A program made the position numbers and the translations under genes. The notes under the pieces are model-generated. The model was not told where the DNA came from. It searched no databases and saw only the letters and a list, made by a program, of their open reading frames with translations. Below are positions 26,032-35,515 of a DNA stretch of 64,000 nt, one piece after another (position 1 is the stretch's first letter; the number at the start of each line of letters is the position of its first letter). The stretch is from Rothia similimucilaginosa. GTDB taxonomy: Bacteria; Actinomycetota; Actinomycetes; Actinomycetales; Micrococcaceae. Location: positions 124,001 through 188,000 of the forward strand of contig NZ_JAOVAM010000003.1 in the NCBI RefSeq assembly GCF_029850875.1. The letters run 5' to 3'.

Positions 26032-27441
26032 CTAGTTCACGGGCACCGCGACGGCAAGAACCTCATTCAGGCCCTCAGTGATTGAGGGATGAGTGTAAAT
26101 CTCATCGCGCAGCTGCGAAGCAGTAATGCCGTGGCGCATCGCCAGAGCCACCAGGTTAATAACCTCCATGGACTCAATGACCAACAGCTGGGCACCCAGA
26201 ATCTGGTCGCTCTGCGCGTCAATCACAAGCTTCATGATGCCGCGCGGGTTCTCCTGGGTCTTCGCACGCGGCATCGCAGCAATTGCAGCAACCGGCTTCG
26301 AAGCGACCTTCACCTTGTGGCCAGCCTCGATTGCCTCACGCTCAGTCAGACCCACGGAGGACAGCGGCGGGTTCATGTAGATGGTTGCAGCCACTGCCTT
26401 ACGGTCCTTAGTGGAGCGGGAACCGTCACCAACCAGCTGGGAAAGCACCACGCGGTAGTCATCCATGGAGATGTAGGTGAACTGCGGGCCGCCGTTCACG
26501 TCACCGAGCGCGAAAATGTTCGGCACGGTGGTTCGCAGGTGCTCATCCACGACGATTGCGCCGCGGTCGTTGGTTTCGATGCTGGTGTTCTCCAGCCCCA
26601 GACCCTCGGTGGCGGGTTTGCGGCCGGTCGCGACCATCACGTAGTCCACCTCCAGCTCCTGAGTAGCACCCTCGGAGTCGAGGTAGGTCACGGTCACCGA
26701 GTCAGCGCCGTCTTTGAAGGACTGCACACGTACGCCGGTGTGAGCGGTAATATCCTGATCTGCAATAATCTCGCGGGCAACCTGGGCAACGTCCTCATCG
26801 TAGCGGCCGAAGAGGGCGGGTACGCCGTCAAGAATGGTCACCTCAGTGCCGTAGGAGGAGAAAATACCGGCGAATTCAACACCGATGGGGCCGCCACCGA
26901 TAATGCCCAGGCGTTTGGGGCGCGGGGTGAGCTTCTGCAGCTCGGTGGAGGTGAGCACACGCTCGGATTCGTGGATACCCTCAATCGGCGGGATAACCGA
27001 CACGGCACCGGTGTTGACAATGAAGTAATCGGCGGTAACGTGCAGGGTGTCCTCGCCCGCGGTAACCTCAACCTCGGTGTCGGAAATGAAACGTGCGTGA
27101 CCATCAATGAGCTTGGCAGTCTCGTTGGAGAGCAGGATCTCGCGGTTCTTGGCGCGCATCATGCCGGTCAGCTTGTCGCGGAAGACCACGGCGGATTCGT
27201 AGGCGGCGTTTACCTCTTCAGGGGTACGCTCACCGCTGGCACGGAACTCGTCGGCACGGTGTACGAGCGCCTTGGTGGGTACGCAACCGATGTTGATGCA
27301 GGTGCCACCGTACATGCCGGTGGACTGTTCAATGACGGCAACGTTCTTGCCAGTCTTGGCGTATGCTCCGGCGAGGGTCTTGCCGCCCTTACCGAAGCCG
27401 ATGACGACCATGTCAAAGTGCAACTGAGCGGGGGTGGTCAT
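26032..27441 (-). CDS. RclA/MerA-like flavoprotein disulfide reductase (candidate hypothiocyanous acid reductase)
   Basis: 469-residue homodimeric FAD/NAD(P)H oxidoreductase of the pyridine nucleotide-disulfide family. The FAD motif is VVIGFGKGGKTLAGAY. The redox-active disulfide is Cys48/Cys53 in MYGGTCINIGCVPTKAL. The NAD(P)H motif is IIGGGPIGVEFAGIF, the second FAD motif is FALGDV, and the C-terminal HPSITE supplies the active-site His/Glu. The YGGTCINIGCxPTK disulfide and FGKGGKTLA start follow RclA, Staphylococcus MerA and pneumococcal Har. These reduce hypothiocyanous acid, and RclA also responds to HOCl. Mycothione reductase and lipoamide dehydrogenase are less likely because their disulfide motifs differ. 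ATG 27441 follows AGGAGA. An Rrf2 operon lies just upstream. Confidence 0.82.
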   Translation of the reverse strand: MTTPAQLHFDMVVIGFGKGGKTLAGAYAKTGKNVAVIEQSTGMYGGTCINIGCVPTKALVHRADEFRASGERTPEEVNAAYESAVVFRDKLTGMMRAKNREILLSNETAKLIDGHARFISDTEVEVTAGEDTLHVTADYFIVNTGAVSVIPPIEGIHESERVLTSTELQKLTPRPKRLGIIGGGPIGVEFAGIFSSYGTEVTILDGVPALFGRYDEDVAQVAREIIADQDITAHTGVRVQSFKDGADSVTVTYLDSEGATQELEVDYVMVATGRKPATEGLGLENTSIETNDRGAIVVDEHLRTTVPNIFALGDVNGGPQFTYISMDDYRVVLSQLVGDGSRSTKDRKAVAATIYMNPPLSSVGLTEREAIEAGHKVKVASKPVAAIAAMPRAKTQENPRGIMKLVIDAQSDQILGAQLLVIESMEVINLVALAMRHGITASQLRDEIYTHPSITEGLNEVLAVAVPVN

Positions 27442-27559
27442 AATATTCTCCTGTGAAATTTAGATGATGATGTCTTCACAAAGTTCAACGGGAAGAAATG
27501 AGTATTATTCCCGCGCTCCATATTTTTCTCCCCCCTCAACCACCGCTAGGACATAAATA

Positions 27560-27609
27560 AAGCCCCCATCGCACTGCACAGGACGCACCGCACAGGACGG
27601 TAGGGGCTT
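27560..27609 (-). terminator. Stem-loop ending the Rrf2 operon
   Basis: AAGCCCCCATCG/CGGTAGGGGCTT arms with imperfect pairing and TTTATTT on the minus strand, just after the hydrolase stop. Confidence 0.6.
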
Positions 27610-27621
27610 CACAGGAGGTGG

Positions 27622-28455
27622 CTAGCTCAGGAACTTCAGCAGGTCCTCAGCGAACTCATCTGCGTACTGGAAGAGTGCGCCGCGACCGGAACGGCGGTAA
27701 ATCTTCAGCTCGCTCTGCGCAACCTTGCGGTGCATATCGTAGGAGTTGACGCTGGGCACCATCATGTCGGTTTCACCGTTGACGATGAGGGTGGGCTGGG
27801 CAATGTATGCCATATCGTCCTGCTGCTGCTTGCCCCAGCGGCGGATAGCCACCAGCTGACGCAGGAATCCGATAACCTTCATCGGGGTACCGCGGTGCGC
27901 CTCGGTGCGGGCACCCATACGGTCCAGTACTCGCTGCGCCTCAATACCGCCATGTGCGTCGTGGGTGTAGAAAATGTAGCGCTTCGGGTTGATCTTCTCG
28001 CGGGCTGCACGCGCCATGTAGCCGAAGGTAGTTCCGGTGACGGCATCAATTCCAGCGCCACCGCGCGGGCCGGTGCCAACCAGCACCAGGCGGTTGACGA
28101 GGGCGGGGTAGGCGCGTACAACTTCCTGAACGATCATGCCGCCCATGGACAGGCCCAGCAGGTTGACCTTCTGGTAGCCGAGGGCCTGAATAATTTCTGC
28201 TGCCTGATGAGCCATACCGGGGATAGTGGTCGCAACAGAACCTTCGCTAGAACCCACGCCGGGCAGATCCATCACGATTACGTGCTGGCGCTCAGCGAGC
28301 AGGTCAAGTAGTTTGGGGTCCCAGTCGTCCATAGTGGCGGCGAGGTGCACGAGCATAACCAACGGAATGTCTGAGTTGCCTTCTCCGAGTTCTCGGTAGG
28401 CAATCTCCTGGTTATTAACGGTGGTGTAGCGGGTGGGAGTTTCGAGGTAAGACAT
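27622..28455 (-). CDS. Alpha/beta hydrolase with Arg in place of the catalytic His
   Basis: 277-residue alpha/beta-hydrolase-fold protein, close to those annotated as non-haem haloperoxidases or esterases. It has the oxyanion-region PLVMLVHLAATMDDWDP, acid-turn DLPGVGSSEGS, nucleophile elbow GLSMGGM (Ser) and acid NGETDMMVP (Asp). In relatives the last motif is S-G-H-G before (A/G)LFQY; here it is SGRGALFQY, encoded CGC where CAC would give His. If the base is right, the triad is broken. It is the last gene of the Rrf2 operon, 27 bases after the quinone oxidoreductase stop. Confidence 0.88.
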   Translation of the reverse strand: MSYLETPTRYTTVNNQEIAYRELGEGNSDIPLVMLVHLAATMDDWDPKLLDLLAERQHVIVMDLPGVGSSEGSVATTIPGMAHQAAEIIQALGYQKVNLLGLSMGGMIVQEVVRAYPALVNRLVLVGTGPRGGAGIDAVTGTTFGYMARAAREKINPKRYIFYTHDAHGGIEAQRVLDRMGARTEAHRGTPMKVIGFLRQLVAIRRWGKQQQDDMAYIAQPTLIVNGETDMMVPSVNSYDMHRKVAQSELKIYRRSGRGALFQYADEFAEDLLKFLS

Positions 28456-28482
28456 GATTCTTCTTTTCGTTGAGTGGGGCGC

Positions 28483-29487
28483 TTAGGAGGCGAAGGAGAT
28501 AACGGTCTTGCCGTTGGAGCGGCCGTTAGCGACCTTGTCCAGGGCCGCATTGACGTCTTCGAAGGGGAAGACAGTATCGATGGAGGGCTTAATCTGACGC
28601 TCAGCGAAGATGTCAGCAACCTGCTGCAGCTGCGCGCCGTTAGATTCGACGAAGATGAAGTGGTAGGTCACGCCGTACTTCTGCGCCTTGCGGTCCATGG
28701 TGCGACCTGCCGCACCGAAGAGCAGCTGCTTCCAGAAGGGCATGCCCATGCGCTGTGCGAATGCCTTGTTGGGCATGCCGCGCAGGGAGACGAGCTGACC
28801 GCCGGGCGCCATGATGCTCATCTGCTTTTCAGTCTCGTCGCCGCCGAGGGTGTCGAGCACGTAGTCGATACCGCTGAGGGTTTCAGCGTAGTTTTCGGTC
28901 TTGTAGTCGATGAAGCGGTCAGCGCCAAGACCCAGCACGCGTTCCTTACCGGAGGCGCTACCGTTAGTGATGACGGTCAGGCCCTTTGCCTTTGCCAGGG
29001 GAATTGCCATGGCACCCACGCCGCCGGTACCGCCGGAGATGAAGATGGTCTTGCCGGGCTGGGCACCCATCAGGTCGAATGCCTGCATGACGGTCAGGGC
29101 GGTCAGGGGAACGCCTGCCGCTTCTTCGTCGCTGAGGTATTCGGGTACGCGTGCCAGGGCGGCCGCATCCACGGCTACGTATTCTGCGAAAGCGCCGATG
29201 CTGTTCAGCGGCAGGCGGGCGAAGACGCGCTCGCCGACCTTGAAGGAGGTGACGCCTTCACCGAGGGCTTCTACGCGGCCGACGATTTCGTTGCCTGCAA
29301 TCTGAGGCAGTGTGTAGGGGGTGATGAGCTTGACTTCACCGCGGGAAATCATGTTGTCGAGGGGGTTGACGCCTGCGGTGCTGATCTTGACGAGTACCTG
29401 CTGTGCGCCGGGGCGGGGTGCGGGTACATCGGTGACGGTGAGGGCGATGTTGTTCTTGTTGTAAGAAACGATCTGTGCTGCCTTCAT
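28483..29487 (-). CDS. NADPH-dependent quinone oxidoreductase (zinc-less MDR family)
   Basis: 334-residue medium-chain dehydrogenase/reductase. An N-terminal GroES-like domain (VTDVPAPRPGAQQVLVKISTAGVNPLDN, IAGNEIVGRVEALGEGV) is followed by a Rossmann domain with ISGGTGGVGAMAIPLAKAKG. Zinc ligands of alcohol dehydrogenases are absent, as in quinone oxidoreductases and enone/aldehyde reductases that use NADPH. The C-terminus AALDKVANGRSNGKTVISF is typical. AAAGGA precedes ATG 29487; 68 bases separate it from the Rrf2 gene upstream. Likely role: detoxifying quinones or other electrophiles. Confidence 0.9.
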   Translation of the reverse strand: MKAAQIVSYNKNNIALTVTDVPAPRPGAQQVLVKISTAGVNPLDNMISRGEVKLITPYTLPQIAGNEIVGRVEALGEGVTSFKVGERVFARLPLNSIGAFAEYVAVDAAALARVPEYLSDEEAAGVPLTALTVMQAFDLMGAQPGKTIFISGGTGGVGAMAIPLAKAKGLTVITNGSASGKERVLGLGADRFIDYKTENYAETLSGIDYVLDTLGGDETEKQMSIMAPGGQLVSLRGMPNKAFAQRMGMPFWKQLLFGAAGRTMDRKAQKYGVTYHFIFVESNGAQLQQVADIFAERQIKPSIDTVFPFEDVNAALDKVANGRSNGKTVISFAS

Positions 29488-29555
29488 GGGGTGTCCTTTC
29501 GGGTGTGGTGTTATTCGGTAAGTTCTAGTGCCGGGTTTAGCCGTGTTTGAGCCGG

Positions 29556-29990
29556 TTATGCGGGAGGGGTTTTTCCTGCCGCGGTGTAGAGGTTTGTGAT
29601 GACGTTGCGCAGGCTTCGCTGCGCGAGGTCTTGAGCCAGCTTAGTTTGGGTTTCCTCGAAGATGGGGTTGACCGCCTGGAGGATGTGGGCGCCGACCGGG
29701 CATTCTTCGTTCGCGTTGTGGTGCGTGTGGAAGAGGTTGATGCTGCTGCTTTCCTGGACGGCGAGGTAGATGTCGAGGAGGCTAATGTTCTCTGCCGAGC
29801 GGGTGAGCTGGTAGCCGGGTTTGCCGCGCTGGGAGCTGAGGATGTCTGCCTTTTTGAGAAGGGTGATGATTTTGCGAATGTAACTGGCGTTGGTGCCGAC
29901 GCTACGCGCGAGGTCTTCAGAGCTGAGCGTTTTTTCGCTTTCGCTGATCATCGTTAGGACGTGTAGTGCTACCGAGAATTTGGTGTCCAT
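29556..29990 (-). CDS. Rrf2-family redox regulator (YwnA/HypR-like)
   Basis: 144-residue winged-helix repressor. The helix-turn-helix (about 1-65: SVALHVLTMI, SSEDLARSVGTNASYIRKII, GKPGYQLT) is followed by the Rrf2 dimer helix. Only one cysteine is present, Cys97 in NEECPVGAHI, so it cannot hold an Fe-S cluster with three cysteines like IscR. The position is near Cys99 of S. aureus HypR, a hypochlorite sensor controlling merA. ATG 29990 is preceded by AGGAGGGG; the frame opens 20 codons earlier across the operator and is not used. It heads an operon with a quinone oxidoreductase and a hydrolase and probably represses itself through the palindrome at 30021-30053. Confidence 0.9.
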   Translation of the reverse strand: MDTKFSVALHVLTMISESEKTLSSEDLARSVGTNASYIRKIITLLKKADILSSQRGKPGYQLTRSAENISLLDIYLAVQESSSINLFHTHHNANEECPVGAHILQAVNPIFEETQTKLAQDLAQRSLRNVITNLYTAAGKTPPA

Positions 29991-30020
29991 GTCCCCTCCT
30001 GGGTTGTGTGCCACATACCT

Positions 30021-30053
30021 TAGTTGTATCCGTATCGGATACAAGTACAACTA
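30021..30053. promoter_or_regulatory. Nested palindromic operator upstream of the Rrf2 gene
   Basis: The inner repeat has perfect 9-base arms TTGTATCCG and CGGATACAA around TAT (30024-30044). An outer pair TAGTTGTA/TACAACTA (30021-30028 and 30046-30053) encloses it. It lies 31-63 bases before the Rrf2 start and overlaps TTGTAC/TTGTAT -35-like strings on the minus strand. Confidence 0.75.
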
Positions 30054-30212
30054 TGGCAGTAAAAGCTTACATCGTCAAGTTTTATATCTACGACGTGCGC
30101 CATAAACACAAAGACGGCTCTCTCCTTCCACAGCCACCCCTCAGAGCCCGCGCGGGCGTAGACTGAAACTACCCGGTTCCTTATGAGAAGCCGTCATCTT
30201 CAGGAGGATTCC

Positions 30213-30725
30213 ATGAAAACCCACGAGATTCTGCGCGACGCCGCCAGCCGCCCCGGTATCGAAGCCGCCGTAGCCGTCAAGGGGCTATCCCCCGAGGCGC
30301 TCAACGCCCACCCGGGCGGGCACCCGAACTCTATCGCCTGGCTCCTCTGGCACGCCGGACGACAAATGGATATGCAGCTTTCTGCTCTGAATGGTCAGCC
30401 GCAGGTCTGGAAGACTCAGGGTTTCAGGGAGCGTTTCAACCTGGGCGAGCTCGGCGACACCATGGGCTACGGCCACACCGCCGAGCAGGCACGCTCCATC
30501 GTGGTTGAAAATTCTACGCTGATGGTGGAATACCTTGTGGCAACCGGCGAAGCGCTCGCCGACTACGCACATAGGCTGAGCGAGGCTGATTTGAGCGAGA
30601 TTATTGACCTTTCGTGGACTCCGCCGGTAACTCGCGGTGTGCGCCTGGTCAGCCTGATTGACGACGCGGCCCAGCACGTAGGCCAGGCAGCCTACGCGGC
30701 GGGTATTCTTGCCGCGCAGAATTAA
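30213..30725 (+). CDS. DinB/DUF664-family metal-dependent protein
   Basis: 170-residue four-helix DinB fold. Metal-binding histidines are visible in AWLLWHAGRQ and AAQHVGQAAYAAG. Actinobacterial DinB proteins often act as mycothiol- or bacillithiol-linked transferases; substrate unknown. ATG 30213 follows a consensus AGGAGG; the open frame starts ten codons earlier at 30183. Divergent from the Rrf2 operon and could share its control region, though the operator is about 160 bases away. Confidence 0.85.
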   Translation: MKTHEILRDAASRPGIEAAVAVKGLSPEALNAHPGGHPNSIAWLLWHAGRQMDMQLSALNGQPQVWKTQGFRERFNLGELGDTMGYGHTAEQARSIVVENSTLMVEYLVATGEALADYAHRLSEADLSEIIDLSWTPPVTRGVRLVSLIDDAAQHVGQAAYAAGILAAQN

Positions 30726-30765
30726 GAGCGGAGAGCTAAACCTCGCCCCAACAGCAGGCACGAAA

Positions 30766-30809
30766 AGGCGGTGGTGCCTCGGACACAACCATCCGAGACG
30801 CCACCGCCT
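30766..30809. terminator. Bidirectional terminator between DinB and rlmC genes
   Basis: An 18-base stem with mismatches and 8-base loop, TTTT on the minus strand, between convergent genes. Confidence 0.8.
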
Positions 30810-30825
30810 ACACGTCTATAAGCCG

Positions 30826-31959
30826 CTACTGCTTCTGTAGCAGCACCATTACCTCATAGTGGTCCGTATGCGGGAACATATCCAACACACGGCCCTGCAC
30901 CGGCGCATACGAGGGCATACACTCCAGATCCTTCGCCAAAGTCACCGCGTTACAGCTCGAATACACCACACGGTCAATACCCGAACCCTCAACCCAAGCG
31001 CACAAGCTCTCACCAATACCGCGACGCGGCGGGTTCACCACCAGCATCTGCGGCACCGTGCCCGAAGACACCGCGAACTCCGGCGCATCCTGAGCCGAAA
31101 AACTCACGCCCTCCAGACCGTACTCAGCCACCGTGCGCTGCGCCGAAGCAACCGCCTCCGCACTAATCTCAATACCCGTCACCGAGCCGCCATCCATCAC
31201 CGAAGCGGCATGTAGGGCAAAACCGCCCACACCACAGTACAGGTCCCACAGCGAGCGCGGAGCAACCTCACGCACCCACTCGCGGCCCTGCGCATACATC
31301 GCCTCAGCAACCTTCGTGTTTGTCTGGAAGAAGCTCTGCGGGCGCAGATGCAGAGTCAGGTCATTCACCTGCATTGGCAGAGTCTGACGCTCCGAAAGAA
31401 TAATCTCCTCATCACCCTCAACACGCGCCACCGGTTCACGCAGCAGGTTCACCGACAGCACCGCCAAGTTCGGCAGCTGCTCCTGCAGCCAGTCCATCTG
31501 GCGGCGAATCGGCACCATCAGCTTCTTTGAACGCAGCACGAAACGCACCATCAGCTCACCCACAGCCGAAGCAGTCACCAGAATATTCTTCAGCTCACCA
31601 CGACGGTTCGGAATGTCATAGGGGGTCAGGTCCGCACGCTGAATCAGCTCACGCAGCACCGGAATAGCCGCCTGAATCGGCTCCATATAGAGCGGGCATT
31701 CTCCAAGATCAGTGGAGGTGCCCGTACGGTAATCCACGATGCCCAGGGTCGGGTTCTTCGCCGAACCACCCACCACGAGCTTCGCCTTGTTGCGGAAGCC
31801 CGCCTCCGCGCTGGTCACCGGGTCCAGCCACTGCAACTGCGGGTAGTTAGCGAGCAGGGCGCGGGCGTGCTCCTGCTTCACCTGCACCTGCGCGGGGTAC
31901 AGGGTTTCGATGTTGGTGCAGGAGCGGCAAAGACTCTCACGGTAATAGACGCATTCCAT
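30826..31959 (-). CDS. rlmC: 23S rRNA (uracil-C5) methyltransferase, RlmC/RumB type
   Basis: 377-residue SAM-dependent methyltransferase that in E. coli makes m5U747 of 23S rRNA. It follows E. coli RumB closely: N-terminal Fe-S cysteines at 3, 11 and 14 (MECVYYRESLCRSC) and Cys88 (GECPLY), GFRNKAKLVV, LRPQSFFQTN, SAM motif WDLYCGVGGF, VNPPRRGIG, catalytic cysteine in YSSCNAVTLAKD and the ending DMFPHTDHYEVMVLL. The N-terminal TRAM domain of RlmD is missing, as in RlmC. ATG 31959 fits the conserved N-terminus; TAGAAT lies eight bases ahead and no ribosome binding site is seen, so translation may be nearly leaderless. Confidence 0.93.
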   Translation of the reverse strand: MECVYYRESLCRSCTNIETLYPAQVQVKQEHARALLANYPQLQWLDPVTSAEAGFRNKAKLVVGGSAKNPTLGIVDYRTGTSTDLGECPLYMEPIQAAIPVLRELIQRADLTPYDIPNRRGELKNILVTASAVGELMVRFVLRSKKLMVPIRRQMDWLQEQLPNLAVLSVNLLREPVARVEGDEEIILSERQTLPMQVNDLTLHLRPQSFFQTNTKVAEAMYAQGREWVREVAPRSLWDLYCGVGGFALHAASVMDGGSVTGIEISAEAVASAQRTVAEYGLEGVSFSAQDAPEFAVSSGTVPQMLVVNPPRRGIGESLCAWVEGSGIDRVVYSSCNAVTLAKDLECMPSYAPVQGRVLDMFPHTDHYEVMVLLQKQ

Positions 31960-32013
31960 AAGGAGCCATTCTACCGCCTCCGTCGCCGGGACAGGACGCA
32001 TGGGCACACAAAA

Positions 32014-32050
32014 GCGGGGGCGGTCACCCCTCATGGGTAGCCACCCCCGC
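32014..32050 (-). terminator. Terminator downstream of groEL
   Basis: 16-base arms (GCGGGGGCGGTCACCC and complement with one mismatch and bulge) followed by TTTTG on the minus strand. Confidence 0.75.
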
Positions 32051-32133
32051 CTCGTACGGATGCGTGGACCTGTGCCGGCTAAAGTACCAGCGTTAGGTCA
32101 CCGCCGAAGGCCACTTCGGGCCCTTCGGATTCC

Positions 32134-32166
32134 ATAACTTTTTGCCCCATCAGGGACAAAAAGTTA

Positions 32167-32167
<1 letters not shown>
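32134..32167. repeat. Inverted repeat at the groEL stop codon
   Basis: 15-base arms beginning ATAACTTTTTG, one mismatch, ATCA loop, touching the groEL stop. A conventional terminator lies 84 bases further on, so the role is unclear. Confidence 0.6.
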
Positions 32168-33843
<1,676 letters not shown>

Positions 33844-34076
33844 CTAAATCGGGTGGTTTCCCCTCCACAACGCCCGCGTTACGGAAGCGCGGGCAAAGTA
33901 GGGCATAAAGCACCCGAATGCTACATCAATTGTGGCACCCGCGCCGGCATGGAGCAAACGTTTAAGCCCAAGGTTGAAGGGTTAATCGCCCAGTGCTTAA
34001 TCTGCGCTCATCAAGCCCGCCTACAGGGGCATTAATGGTGCGCCCGCCGGGAGTACATGAGGGGCGTTAAAAGCAT

Positions 34077-34119
34077 CAACCCCACCCGGCGCATCAGTGG
34101 AATTGCGCGGATGGGGTTG
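34077..34119 (-). terminator. Terminator of the LytR_C gene
   Basis: CAACCCCAC...GTGGGGTTG-type stem with inner TGCGC pairing, followed by CTTTTA on the minus strand. Confidence 0.75.
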
Positions 34120-34185
34120 AGCAGAAGTCGTTATAGCAGAAACAGTGGGGCGCGGGCTTAGACTCACCCGGGCAACCGCCTGAAC

Positions 34186-34776
34186 CTATTCCGATGCAGT
34201 AGCAGAGCCGGTGTAGTCCGACGACAGAATTACGATGACCTCGTGGTTGCCCATCTGGACATCGGAGGTTGCCTGACGCACCTGAGTAATGCCCAGCTTC
34301 GAGGCGATACTCTGCGCCTGCGACTGATATCCCTCAGCGTAGTAGACCACGCTGGTTGCCGGTGCCACACCCGTGTAGTTTGCCGTCTCGCTGATGGTGT
34401 AACCGGTCAGCAGAGCCGCCGCACCAGATGCGCTACCCGCCGGAGCCGCCGCATTGTAGACTGCCACAGAGATGGACTCAGCCAGACCGGTCTTCGTAGC
34501 GCTTGCCGATGCGGAAGCGTTAGCCGGCGCGGAGGACGCCGATGCTCTTGCGGAGGCGGAGCTACTCTTCGCGGCGGATGCCGAGTACTGCGGGGAGGCG
34601 GTGCGCGGCGCGTACACGTACATCGCGCCGCCGATGAGCAGACCAACTGCACCTGCAGCTACCAGGGGGATAGCGCCCTTGAGGCTCTTTGCCGGGTCAG
34701 CATTGACCGCGCGGTAGGTTCCGCGGCGGGCGGTATTTTCGTCTACCTCATCAAATTCGTCGCGGGGGTAGCTCAT
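34186..34776 (-). CDS. Membrane-anchored LytR_C domain protein (VirR/Rv0431-like)
   Basis: 196 residues: a cytoplasmic N-terminus (1-33), one transmembrane helix (about 35-55), an extracytoplasmic Ala/Ser linker (60-97), and a LytR_C domain (about 100-185; ISVAVYNAAAPAGSASGAAALL, TSVVYYAEGYQSQA, VIVILSSDY). There is no LytR-CpsA-Psr catalytic domain. In Mycobacterium tuberculosis the similar protein Rv0431 (VirR) influences membrane-vesicle release and wall remodelling; by analogy this is a wall-associated accessory protein. GAGG precedes ATG 34776. The DUF3263 gene 263 bases upstream and groEL downstream reproduce the mycobacterial neighbourhood. Confidence 0.85.
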   Translation of the reverse strand: MSYPRDEFDEVDENTARRGTYRAVNADPAKSLKGAIPLVAAGAVGLLIGGAMYVYAPRTASPQYSASAAKSSSASARASASSAPANASASASATKTGLAESISVAVYNAAAPAGSASGAAALLTGYTISETANYTGVAPATSVVYYAEGYQSQAQSIASKLGITQVRQATSDVQMGNHEVIVILSSDYTGSATASE

Positions 34777-35038
34777 TTATCCTCATTTCACGGGTCTCTG
34801 TTTACCGGCTGGTACCGTACCGCCCTACCGCGCGCGCAGTCGCAGCTGCAGAAGGTACGGTCTTGGTGTTCTAGTACCTAGAGTACCGGCTCAACTAGCG
34901 AGAACCAACGTGAACGCCTCGCAACCGGCTGTGAAAGAGGCAGACACCGCACAGTGTTTAATCTCTGGTTGAACTTAAGGTGTACGGTATCTGAAAGCAG
35001 GAGGTGGAAAGCTCTCACAGCTCCCCCAATTCAAACCC

Positions 35039-35326
35039 CTAGTCAGCGTCTCGGCGGGCACGCAGAACATCGATAATCTGCGGCGCTGCGGTGCATACCC
35101 GCTCATCATCGAGCATCACGTTCAGGCGCTGATAGTATGCAATCGGGGTAAATCCAGCGGCGATAATCGCCTTCTCTTTTGAGCCCTGGTGCTTGAAGCG
35201 GCGGCGCTCCACATCAATGATGCGGCGCTCCACCGGGCTCAGGCCGCCGGGTTGGCTCTGCAGTTCCGACTGGTTTTCTACTTCCGCCTGGCTCTGCACG
35301 GTTTCAGTACGTTCCTGTTCTGACAC
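35039..35326 (-). CDS. DUF3263 family protein
   Basis: 95 residues. After a polar Gln/Glu-rich N-terminus, the DUF3263 core (about 35-95) reads LSPVERRIIDVERRRFKHQGSKEKAI, FTPIAYYQRLNVMLDDE. It is a small basic helical protein resembling a sigma-factor or helix-turn-helix region; function unknown. The frame is open with an ATG ten codons upstream (35356), but AGGAGGG three bases before GTG 35326 marks that codon as the start. Mycobacterial Rv0430 is a relative next to the LytR_C gene there too. Confidence 0.82.
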   Translation of the reverse strand: MSEQERTETVQSQAEVENQSELQSQPGGLSPVERRIIDVERRRFKHQGSKEKAIIAAGFTPIAYYQRLNVMLDDERVCTAAPQIIDVLRARRDAD

Positions 35327-35390
35327 ATTCCCTCCTGTCTGTAGCTCACCTGCCACGGCGGGCGTCTCTAGCGTATGTATTCGTCATCCC

Positions 35391-35460
35391 CTAGTCTAGA
35401 AGAGAACCCTAGCCTAGAGAAAGCCTCAGTCTAGAGAAAGCCTCAGTCTAGAGGAGAAGC
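35391..35460. repeat. Four tandem 17-base repeats
   Basis: Units at 35391, 35408, 35425 and 35442 share the core CTCAGTCTAGAGAAAGC with decay in the first two and a 2-base extension in the last. They sit between the divergent DUF3263 and ung genes and end about 55 bases before ung. Confidence 0.8.
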
Positions 35461-35515
35461 ATTCATCCCGCACCCCTCCCGTTACCGTCAGGGTCGCATC
35501 AGCCTCAGGAGATTC

